The notes beneath the pieces were generated by a model. The model saw nothing but the letters and a program-made list of their open reading frames with translations. It was not told the DNA's origin and searched no databases. Shown here one piece after another: positions 11,567 to 21,480 of a stretch of DNA of 64,000 bases. The position numbers and the translations under genes are program-made. Origin of the DNA: Mangifera indica (lineage: Eukaryota > Streptophyta > Magnoliopsida > Sapindales > Anacardiaceae); contig NW_025401129.1 in the NCBI RefSeq assembly GCF_011075055.1, positions 1-64,000 on the forward strand, read 5' to 3'. Within the stretch, counting starts at the first letter, position 1, and each line of letters begins with the position of its first letter.

Positions 11567-12178
11567 ATGTCAATTTCAAGCTGGCTCTGCACTAACAGCA
11601 CCAAGAACATGGTGGTCAAGGTGGTTCATCCCGGCGGCCATGTAGAGCTCCATGACCGGCCGGTGCTCGCGGCTGAGATTATGCTGCGAAACCCCAAGTG
11701 CATGGTCGCCTATCCACACGTGTTTCAACAACCATGGGCAGTTCTTGCTCCGGAGACCACACTAACCCTAGGGAAAAAGTATTTTGTTGTGCCTGTGGGC
11801 ACCATACGGAAGCTCCAGCGAAGTTCTTTTAAGCATTCCACTCCCCCAGTTGAAGCAAATGGGAGCACTGAAACTCCTAAAGATATGAAACATGCTAGTG
11901 ATGAGGGAGACTTTGTTAACAAGGACAGCTCTGATGCTAGGAGAGTTAATGTTTCGAAGGATAAGTGCTTCATGAGCCTTATTGCGAGGATAAAAAATCA
12001 GGGCAACTGTGAAGATTCAAGCAGGGGAACAAGATCATCGAGCAGCTTTGCTTCTTCTGAGACAAAGGGAAATGCTAGGAAGAGAAATAATTATTTTACA
12101 AGAAGTTCACCATCACCAAACAGACGTGCAAATATTGATCACTGGCAACCAAATCTAGAAAGCATCACTGAAGAGTGA
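11567..12178 (+). CDS. PADRE (DUF4228) domain protein
   Basis: Intronless gene for a 203-residue protein. The N-terminal PADRE domain covers about residues 12-90. It includes the typical basic beta-strand start (MVVKVVHPGGHVELHDRPV, residues 15-33), an AYPHVF segment and a strand ending in YFVVPV. The C-terminal half is low-complexity and rich in Ser, Asn, Lys and Thr, as in the family, whose members carry a disordered tail. PADRE genes respond to pathogen and abiotic stress in Arabidopsis; the molecular function is not established. The start is the first in-frame ATG, and the frame is open 16 codons upstream but with no ATG. Solitary gene between MITEs. Confidence 0.85.
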   Translation: MSISSWLCTNSTKNMVVKVVHPGGHVELHDRPVLAAEIMLRNPKCMVAYPHVFQQPWAVLAPETTLTLGKKYFVVPVGTIRKLQRSSFKHSTPPVEANGSTETPKDMKHASDEGDFVNKDSSDARRVNVSKDKCFMSLIARIKNQGNCEDSSRGTRSSSSFASSETKGNARKRNNYFTRSSPSPNRRANIDHWQPNLESITEE

Positions 12179-13449
12179 AGAATAAATTTGTTGATGTGAA
12201 AAAATGCATCAGTGATGAGGGCGTAGCATTGTGACGTGCAATTTAGTGCAAGGAATTGAGAGAAGTTTAATGGAAAGGAACAAAGAAGCAAGGGTAATAA
12301 TGTAATTACGTAATTAAATATAATTGAATACTAATACAATGAATCTAGACCGTTGATTCGATCTTTGTTTCTATGGAAGTGATTTCGGAAAGGTAAGTCT
12401 TGATGCCCATCTAATTATGGCTAGAGATAAAGATGAGACATGATCTCATGATTTTAGGCGATGAATCTAGCACATTAGGAAGATTATGGGAATGGATGAA
12501 TTAGTCAAGTTTAATTCTTCCCTCAATTTCTAAATGAAAAGACTTTCATCTAAATTTTAAATTAACTTGCGTGTAGATAATATGGTTAATTGTTATGTAC
12601 AATTTATATAGTTAGTCACAATACAATAACTAGTCGTTTTCGTGAGTTTGACTAAAGAAGATTTTAATTGCATAAAACGTACCCATATTTTCTAAGGTAC
12701 GAGTAAGATTTTAAAAACCTTTCACATTTTTGTATGATCAATGATACATGTGTAATTGTAATTATCTCTTCGAAATATGTTGTGAAACTTATATTTCCAC
12801 CTTGCATTTAATATGATGCATAAGTATGTTGTATATCTGTTGTGACAATTTAAATTATTATGATTTCTTATTGAACATAATTTGTGCATCACACTAGATC
12901 AATGACACATGTTATTGATTTGACTTGAACAGTTGGAGTTGATTCTCTCTCAACCCTATATTGTTGATAAAAATCCCTTAAACCATGCTTTAGCTTCTTC
13001 TTTACCCCAAATATTTCAAGCTTTTGAATTTTTGGTGAAACCCTAGAGATTCTGTCAAACCTAGTTCTTTGAGACTTCCATCCCTTTAAGCTTCTCATCA
13101 TAGAAATTTGCCGATTCTCCATGTATTCCTATTGTCTAGAGATTATAATTTTTTTACCTTTCAGGCGAATATAAAACTAGAAACTTTCTTCATCATCAAC
13201 CTTGAAGAAGGGGGTTTGTATTGACTTTAGGTGATGAACTTCTGGGTCCTATTTGCTTATGTGTTATTTGGTTTGAGTTTGAAATCAAAATTAAGTTTCT
13301 AAGTAAAATTTAGGGTTCACGGTTGGGTTAGGTGTTTACATTTGGACTAATATACAATACTAGTTGAATCTTAAGCTTAAATTGATAGTCTTCTAGCTCA
13401 AGCTATAGAATTTGAAACTACCCGATCAATTTGATTATGATATTGTTAA

Positions 13450-13620
13450 GAGCAATATTATATATACTTACTTTAAATATATAAATTGATACACACTTAT
13501 ATATATCATTATGTAATTTATATTATTTCGTCTTTAATTCAAAATTATTCAATCACATAATTATATATATTTAATATGTATTTATTTATATGTTTAAATT
13601 AAATACACATAATTTTATTA
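13450..13620. mobile_element. AT-rich palindromic MITE, family 1
   Basis: AGCAATATTATATATACTTA on the left and TAAATACACATAATTTTATT on the right, with ATTATGTAAT..TTTAATTCAAAATTATTCAATCACATAATTA between. Same architecture as the copies at 1587 and 31843. Confidence 0.6.
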
Positions 13621-14384
13621 TCACGTTCGACCAACTCCTACGTTGATGAAAAAACATGAGTACAAATTTTGGTGTCAAATCGTCCGGTAAGACGTTTAGG
13701 TTGATGGCGGTGTAGGGTTTGCTCCGTTGGATTGTCTACGGATAAGGCAGATTATTTGAAGTTATTAGCAAAATTGAATTATTATTATTTTTTAAATATT
13801 TTCTATTACATCTTAGAAGTGCTTTACTCATGATATAAAATAAATTATTTTATGGCTCCGGACTATTTTCATCTCATTAGTTCTTTTGATCTTTTTCAGT
13901 GTTAAAATTTTATAAATATTATTATCCCATTTTATAAATTTGGTTTTTTCTAATATATTAAAATTTTAAATATCATCGTATTATTGAATTTATTTTATTC
14001 TTAGTTTAATATTATTAAATTATATTATAATATATATTTATTTATATTCTTAAAATAATTACATCTAATTTTATTAAAACTTTTAATAATAATTTAATAC
14101 TAGGAAACGCTTACAATTTTTATTTTTCTAACCGAATATAAAAAAGGAAAGAAAACTTGAAAATTCACATGACGGCCTATTTTGATTTGGCAGCCCACCC
14201 ACATGCCAATATGGGCCTTAACACCATGCTTCAATAATAAAATTATTCATACATATTTTCAAGTACAAAAACATATGAATTGATGACGAATCGTAATATG
14301 ATTAAATAATTTTAAATTAATAATAAAATAATATATAATTATATAATAATATATTATTTATATATTAAAAAATATATACATATA

Positions 14385-14558
14385 ATATTGCTCAATATGC
14401 ATATTCATTTTTTAGAATACAAATGAGTACATATAATGTGTTATAATGTAATTAAGTGTTATTTTATCTTTAATTCAAAATCACCAAATTATTTGATGAT
14501 AAATATCAAATGTGTATCTATATATATACTTAAAATATATATATATAATTTTTTTATA
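14385..14558. mobile_element. AT-rich palindromic MITE, family 1
   Basis: Carries the family core ATGTAATTAAGTGTTATTTT..CTTTAATTCAAAATCACC and an outer AATACAAATGAGTACATATA facing TGTGTATCTATATATATACTT. It lies directly next to a second, more degenerate palindrome at about 14240-14388, giving a pair of adjacent insertions. Confidence 0.55.
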
Positions 14559-14890
14559 ATAAGAAACTCTATTTAAATTAAAACATTTTTTTGATAGAAT
14601 CAATCATATCAAGTAAGTCAAACTCTAGATCTGAATTAAATAAATCAAAATTTTGATATTTAAATGCTATATTCATATAGTTATATGAATAGTTTGACTT
14701 ATAAAAAATATTTGTAATTTATTTATTTTTCATTAATGTGTTATAAATACTATTAATTTAAATTTATTATATTTAATTTATTACATTTATATACTTATTA
14801 ATAGTCTTAGTAGGCGTCTAAAAGATAATTTGGATAGCTAAAAGCACGACTCTAAAGTGAAGTGTCGAAGAAACACTTAATTTTATTTTT

Positions 14891-15586
14891 GGCCCAAGGA
14901 CTTATTCCCATCCAAAATATATTGTTTTTTTTTTTAATTTTAAAATTTTCAAACACCCACTTGTAGGTGATTAAAGTTAGCAAAATTCTAATCCTTTAAA
15001 AATTAATCTCTTATGCGTCCTCTAAACCTTAAAAACTAAAAGTTTTTTCTTATATCAAGTTTTAAAAAATGACATTTCTCACTTTAGGTTTAGTTTTCAA
15101 TTTTCAAAGCCAAATCCAATGACGAAGAGTCTCCACTATATCACCATGCTTTGACGACCTCTTTCTCTTTTTATAGAACTTCGATAAATGAAAATTTTGT
15201 TTAAAAAGACAAAACTCTTCGTCTTCTTAAAAGAAGATGTCTAGAATCAGAGTTTTAAAAGAAGAGAGAAAAACTGTCAGAGTATGGTGATATGTCAGTG
15301 ACTTTTCGTTATCGACAATAATACCAAATTTGACATTAAACATTGAAAACTAACTTTATAAAAAAAAAATTATTTTTTAAAACTTGACATAAGAGAAAAC
15401 TTTTAATTTTTAAAATTTAAAAAAAAATTAAAATTTAATTTATTTTTAATAAATATATAAAATAATAATTTTATTCTTAAAATTAATAAATTTAACTCTT
15501 ATATATAATTGTTTGGGATTTTTATAATTAAAAAATAAAAATTAAAAAAAAAGAATGCACTTTATGTGAGAATAAGCCCTTTGGCC
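14891..15586. mobile_element. Mutator-like foldback MITE, GGCC family, copy C
   Basis: 696 bp, with ends GGCCCAAGGACTTATTCCCA and inverted GAGAATAAGCCCTTTGGCC. The interior is inverted, with TATCACCATGCTTTGACGA facing CAGAGTATGGTGATATGTCA, and the centre is near 15220 around CGTCTTCTTAAAAGAAGA. Flanking 9-mers TTTATTTTT and TTTCATTCT match only partly, so this is an older copy than A and B. Confidence 0.65.
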
Positions 15587-15989
15587 TTTCATTCTACAAA
15601 AAGGTGTTTGGACAATCATTTAGACGATTTATTTCTTTCTTTTATAACACTTGAAATAAATTATTCAAATTTACTTAAATACCCTTTTTGCTAACGGAAT
15701 TTGATAACGTTAACTATTTATGGGTGGCATTTTGTCTTTTCATCAAACCTTGGGTGGGAAGAAGTTCTTTGGTCCTCTATGAAAAGGCGCTTGGACAATC
15801 ATATGCAAGACACACTAAAAAGGAAAACAAAAAAAAGGGAAAAACTACTCTATCTGGAAATACGAACTTCTAGAAAGTTATGGGCGTTGGGTTTGGGATT
15901 TTGGTACCTGCCAACAGTTGTCCATCTATCTAATGTATCACACGTCTTTTTAAACTATAGTTTGGTTGGCCACTCGTAAATTAAAATTA

Positions 15990-16150
15990 AATTAATAAAT
16001 AATATTGTGTATATAATTTTTTTATAAATTATAATATATTATTATATAATAATATAATTAAAAATTAAAAAAATAATTCTAAATTATATAATAATACATC
16101 GTGTTTTATACGTAAAATTACGCACAATTATGTATATATTATTATTGTAA
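15990..16150. mobile_element. AT-rich palindromic MITE, family 1 (degenerate)
   Basis: A/T-only inverted repeat with TATTATATAATAATATAATT at the core and GTGTATATAATTTTTTTATA facing TACGTAAAATTACGCACAAT. It ends about 50 bp before the start codon of the dsRBD gene at 16201, so it may lie in that gene's promoter or leader. Confidence 0.5.
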
Positions 16151-16200
16151 ATTAGTATACTTTGCTTTCTTCTAAATCTATTTCACTTTATTGCCCATTC

Positions 16201-19200
16201 ATGGAAAAGAGAAGCTACAACCCACAAAAAATAAAACTCGATCTGAAACATGTTCCTCCTCTAGATCCTTCAATCATCACCCCATCATCCAAGGCATCTT
16301 GTTTTTTATTGTTTGATAAATCTTTTCTTTTGTTTATTTGTGAAGTTTGTTTTTATATATTTGACGATATTTGCAGGTTAAGTATGAGAAACACAGACCA
16401 AATTCAGGAGTTTTTGCGCCTCGAGTGGTAAAGGCTTGGCCTAAAGAGGGAGCGAAAGTTGCTGAATTTGACGATGCCTCAAAACTACGGCAAAATTTGA
16501 AGGTTGGAGGTGCAAGTTTTTGTTCTACAAAGTGCATAGACCCAAATAGCACTAAAAACAACATCCACGGAAAGAATATTGAAAGCAGTACTGGGAATGA
16601 AAAGCGGTTGAGTGAATCAAAAAGTGAAGGTAAAATCTTGAGTTTTTCACTGTTTTGATGTTGTTTTAGTCCTCTGTTTTCTGGGTTCTCTTCACTTGTC
16701 ATTTCTAGCAGCTTCCATGGTGCATGTGGATTTTGTTAGTGAATGAAATTTCTGTTGTTTCTATTGAAATTACAAGGTTGCCTTGTGTGAACCAAACTTG
16801 ATAGCTGTAATTATTAATTGGTTAGTGTAATTTTGTATTTAGGCTCAGTTTTAATTGAGGATTTGTGTTAAAAATTAGTTTTTTTTTTTTCTCAATCTTG
16901 ATCAGAAAGGCCTACAAGCACTTCCACAATGGCATTTTTTAAGACTACTTTTTTATCAATGAAGGAATGCTACTCAGAGGTTGGCAACTACTGATTTTTA
17001 GGCGACAAGGCCTTCTAGGCAGGTTCACTCCATTAGGAGTCTTCCAATAGTTCAGTCAATGGTTTAGCAATATGACCATATCCCCTTATAAGCCTCCTAT
17101 AATACCCAAAAAGGCCAAGGAACTCTCTTAACTGCTTAGTCGTTTTAGATATGGACGAATCCTTTGTTGCTTGCGCTTTTTGAGGGTCTGTTCTTACCCC
17201 TTCTGCAGTTATAATATACACCAAGTTTTCAATTTGTTGGCAGCCAAATACACACTTATTTCTCTTAGCATAACTAGTTTATTTTCAAGGTTTCACAAAC
17301 AATTTTCAAATGGAGTATATGCTCTTCCTTGTTACTCCTATACGCCAGGATATCATTTAAAAAAAAAATAGAAAAAGAAAAATGACAACGAAAACGAAAA
17401 CAAACTTACTTAAATATTGTTTTAAAAGGGAGTTCATAATATTTACAAAAGGTGGATGGGGCATCGGTGAGGCCAAAAGGCATCACCATGAACTTATAGT
17501 GCTCTTCAGGGGTCTTCAAAGTTTCTCTGTAGAAGTCAGACTCATTCTAATTTGTCAATATCCTGACCTTAAAATCTACCTTAGAAAAATTCACTGCCCT
17601 CCCAAGCTCATCATGTAACTTTTCTATTAGGAGTATGGGATACCTATCTTTAATGGTTAATTGGTTGAGTGCCCTGTAGTCTATATGTATATTCCAAGTG
17701 CCATCTTTTTCTTAACTAATACTAAAAGAATTGAGTATGAGCAAAAACTACCTCTAATCACCCCAACATCTAATATCTTTTTCGCTATTTTCTCTGTCAC
17801 ATCTTTTTGTAAGCCCTCATACCTATAGGTTTTTATGTTCACTGGTTGGGCCCTTCCTTAAGAACTATTCAATGATCCTACAACCTCCAAGGGGGAAGGC
17901 CTTTCAGCTCTTCAAAGACTTGAACTGTTGCAGTAGGGCCTCCAATTCTGCCCGTTGGTTTGGACTAGGATTACTAATGACCTTTATTTCATACAATTAT
18001 GCACTTCCCTCCTACCTTTCTTACTACAACAACTGTATGGAAGCTAATTGTTGTTGTTTACACAACAGTTTGTAGAGCTATTAGTCTTCAATCACATTCA
18101 CCTCATTGCCCCTTTCTCCTTGTATTGTTGACATGAAGAGTAAACACTATCCTTAATTTTTCAAAATTCCATAATATATCTCACCAACCATTGGACCCCG
18201 ATATTAAGTCATAACTATCTAGGGTTAAGGTGTAAGCTTTCACATTGAAAATTTGTCCTTGCACTCCATAATTTTCCAGTAGTGCTAGTTTGCAAGTCTT
18301 GCCCATTGGCTATGGTTACTTGTACTCCTTTAACTAACTTAAAAGGACACCCCAACTTGTGAGCACTTTTCTCACTCGATAAGTTGTGAGTGCTGGCCGA
18401 GTCAACCAGCACATACAACCTTCTCTTCCTGTGCATTCCAATTCCATTAAACCTCATAGTTCTAAACCCTACTAAACCTTGCAAGGCATGGAGGGAAAGA
18501 GGCATCAAGTTATACTCGTTTGAATCCTCCTCCTTCCTTGTTACTTCTTCTTTCTTGTTCCTAGTCTTTACCTGAAGTTGTAGTACAAATGTCTGCTTCT
18601 TTTTTCCCTTGTTCCCTAGGGAATATCTCTCATCATATCAAAAGCAAAGGGCCTTGGTATCAAACAACACTCTGGTTATTATTCTATAGTTATGTGGGAT
18701 TGGAAAGGGGGATGGGGTTGGGGGGTAATCTACGTTGGTTAGGCATGGGCAACAATCCATTGGGGCTGTTGAGTTTATAATGTGGTTGGGTGTTGTTAAT
18801 AACTACACTGGGACTCTTATGTACATTATGCAGATTTGGGGTTCTGGTTACAAGTTTTGGCTGATCTCTAAGAGTAGCCATTGTTATTTCTTGTAACTTA
18901 GCAAGAAAATAAGCTTTGGCTAAAGTTTTAGGCTTGAACATTCTTATGGGCGTCTGTAATGCATCAATCAATCCAAAGAGAATGAAATTAAGTGCCTAAT
19001 CTTCACGTCTGTCAACCTTAAAATATAGTTCATCAAACTCATCCAAATTTTGTTATTGTGTACTTCTTTCAAGTTGCGCTAATTTGACAAGGGTTGTCAT
19101 AAGCATGGCTACCAAAGTGAGCTCCCATCGACTGCACATACCCCTCCCATGGAACCAAAGCATCACCCCAATATTTAGTGAGCCCTTGATGCCACTGGAT

Positions 19201-20090
19201 TGCCCTTTCCTCAAGATGTAGAGTGGCAATTTTAATCGGTCCTCTATTAGGGTTCCATCTATTTCAAAGAAATATTTGGCTCTCAAAATCCGGTTTCCAT
19301 TAAAATGGGGAAACTCCAACTTTGTAGCACATCCCCATGGAGATTGAAACTCCATATTTGCTTTGTCAAAAATAAAGTTCAATATGTGTGGTTTCCTGAA
19401 ATGAATTTGAATCTCAAAGACACCCCAGTGTATGATAATTCCTGACCTGTCTACAGTTATTTATCTAATAATATCTACTTAGGTTCTTAAGGTTGAATGG
19501 TTTTTAGATTCAAGCAGTCATTGGACTAGTCATTTACTTATTCATTCTCTTTTGAGAGCACCTTTGGTTTTTGGAATCTGTCTGAATTGAAATTTCATTA
19601 TATTATAATTTTGTTGTGTAGATGCTCCAGTTAAGGTCTCAGCGAAGTCACAATTGCATGAGGTCTGCGCTGCAAAAAATTGGAAGCCTCCTTTGTTCGA
19701 GTGCTTCAAAGAAGAGGGACCAGACCACTTTAAATTGTAAGTATGCTCTGCCATAAGACTACTTAAGTTTCAGTCTTCTTTTGTTTATAATACTAGCTAT
19801 TGCTATGTTACAGAAACCCTGTGGTTACTGCATTGACTGCAGGATTGCTACTTTTTGCGAAACTTATTGCTTTAGGTTGTGTGAATGCTGTAAGATTTCC
19901 CAGGCTGTGCCTAATATGAAATGCTGTAAACAGGTTCACCTACAAGGTGACTTTTGTTATAGAATCCTCGAAAACCTTTTTGGAGAGCTTCAGTGCTCCT
20001 CAGCCTACGAAAAAAACAGCAGCAGAGCATGCAGCTGAAGGGGCATTGTGGTACTTGAATCATTTGGGCTATTTTCCAATCCAGAAATGA
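16201..20090 (+). CDS. dsRNA-binding-domain protein (At1g80650-like)
   Basis: Predicted 205-residue protein with one C-terminal double-stranded-RNA-binding domain. Exons: 16201-16293, 16377-16629, 19622-19736, 19934-20090. The first half is unstructured, with DVPPLDP-like and [13 protein letters not shown] blocks. The dsRBD spans about residues 118-197. It shows [18 protein letters not shown] at helix 1, then [10 protein letters not shown] strands and the RNA-contacting [13 protein letters not shown] helix. There is no RNase III catalytic domain here. The Arabidopsis neighbour of AHA9 at the same place is, as I recall, an RNase-III-like/dsRBD protein. Exon 1 to exon 2 joins in phase only if a GC donor (AAG|GCATCT) is used, and no GT in a workable phase exists nearby, so that junction is the weak point of the model. 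Intron 2 (2992 bp) contains a gypsy remnant in antisense. Confidence 0.75.
17030..19400 (-). mobile_element. decayed Ty3/gypsy retrotransposon in intron
   Basis: On the minus strand, from high to low coordinates, there are fragments of gag (about 19390-18690, with LEFPHFNGN and [10 protein letters not shown]), an aspartic-protease region (about 18510-18270, with [10 protein letters not shown] and ANGQ) and reverse transcriptase (about 17900-17035, with [16 protein letters not shown] and the [19 protein letters not shown] segment). Frames are interrupted by stops and shifts. RNase H and integrase are not seen below 17030, and no LTR pair was recognised, so the copy is truncated and dead. It sits antisense in intron 2 of the dsRBD gene and accounts for most of that intron's length. 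Confidence 0.85.
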
Positions 20091-21480
20091 AGTTCAACTA
20101 ACAAATTTCAAGCACCCACTTAGATTAGATCGTCTCTTTCCTCTCACACCAACAGAGGCTAGTAGCAAGAAATTGTAACAAATTCGTTGTTTGCTTGAAC
20201 TCTTTGGTATAATTTGTTCAATGACTTGTATATTCAAAACAATAAAACTATGTGAACTGAGTTTTGAGTATCTAATTGGGTATTTAGATGATGTATAATC
20301 ATGTGATTGAGTGATTGTGAATTAAAGATAAAATAACTCTCAATCACATAATGACATATCATTTGAATACTTAATTAGCTACTCAAAACTAGGTGTATAT
20401 AGTATTACGCTATTCAAAATTGTAAAAATCATTTGAATACTCAATTAGCTACGTGTATATAGTATTGCTCTATTCAAAATTGTAAATCTCTGTTCAGCTG
20501 ACGCCATTGAGAGGAAATAAAGTGTACATGATCTGACTTTATTTGAAGTAGCCTCTTTGTTGTCATTAGCAGTGACTTCTGTATTAGTAGTAGTCTTTGT
20601 AAGGACCACTTTATGTAAATTTTTATCTGTAATTCAGAATTTAATCAAAGAGTCGGCTTTTACATAGTGACTATTTATTTCTCATTAGGCTATTCTGTGG
20701 TCTCAGATGATTCACCTTAGAAATTATATTTAATAATAAAATAAATCACAGTTGATCATACCACTTATGCTAAATCTTGTATGTTCTTAGCCTAATTGAG
20801 AGTTTGAGAGTTTTCAGATTCTTGTTTTGCATATACTACATAGAAATAAAAAATATAAACCATAAATTGATAGATCATTTTATATATATGTGTGTTTGTG
20901 TGTACGAATGTTTTCGTTGTTGTTTATGTGGTATTCAGCAGCAGATCTGAGAATCCAGAAAGAAAATTGAAGAAGTAAGAAACCCTAGTTGGATTTGCAT
21001 ACTTTTTATGTAATTTCCATCAACAGTTAGCTCAGATTATAATCCACAATTCTTGATTAATAATTTCTTGTCATCGCAGTGCTAAATGAGCAAAAGTTGA
21101 ATTAGTTTTTCTGTTTATTGAACAATAATAAGTCTGCTGTGACAGTTTTATATCACCACTTTGATTTGTGACTTTAAATTGGGCAACTCCAATCACATAA
21201 AATCACTAACACATCCACAAAAAGCTTTCAACAGGGGACGAAGATAAGAATGCCTGCAAAATTGGATTTATTGATTGAAAAAAAGGTAGCAAGAATACGC
21301 ATATACTATAATAGTAGAGTATACAGTAAATTCGCTTATTCCAAAATTTTCTCAACCTGGGATTGCCGGAGGGACAATCTCTTCTGTTGGATTATTCCAA
21401 AACTTCTCTACCTTCTTGTAAAATCAAGGGTTATTCCAAAATTGAAATGATCTTCTTTTGAAACTCCTGCATCCTTTCAC
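20091..21480. other. 3' flank of the dsRBD gene; convergent intergenic region
   Basis: Holds the probable 3' UTR of the dsRBD gene (ending near 20160-20240), a palindromic MITE (20241-20406) with a partial duplication of its right end (20407-20490), and about 950 bp with no recognised feature before the convergent H+-ATPase stop codon at 21481. Confidence 0.5.
20241..20406. mobile_element. AT-rich palindromic MITE, family 1 (well preserved)
   Basis: Left AATAAAACTATGTG..GAGTTTTGAGTA faces right TACTCAAAACTAGGTGTATATAGTATT. The centre pairs TGTGATTGAGTGATTGTG with CTCAATCACATAATGACAT. The stretch from CATTTGAATACT to GTATATAGTATT is repeated immediately downstream (20433-20470), so the right end was locally duplicated after insertion. 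Confidence 0.75.

Larger units (their letters stand above)
12179..16200. other. intergenic with MITEs, no gene seen
   Basis: About 4 kb. AT palindromes occupy 13450-13620, about 14240-14388, 14385-14558 and 15990-16150, and a GGCC-ended MITE occupies 14891-15586. A 77-codon frame at 12889-13122 (-) has no recognisable domain. The frames near 15690-15980 are Lys-rich and featureless. Confidence 0.55.

Noticed and set aside
12889..13122. 77-codon minus-strand frame with basic composition
   Set aside because: No domain, no promoter-like context and no splice partners; may be an old repeat fragment.
16162..16431. Unspliced 89-codon frame running through the first dsRBD intron
   Set aside because: After PSSK it becomes hydrophobic and unrelated to the family, while the conserved sequence resumes in another frame at 16377.
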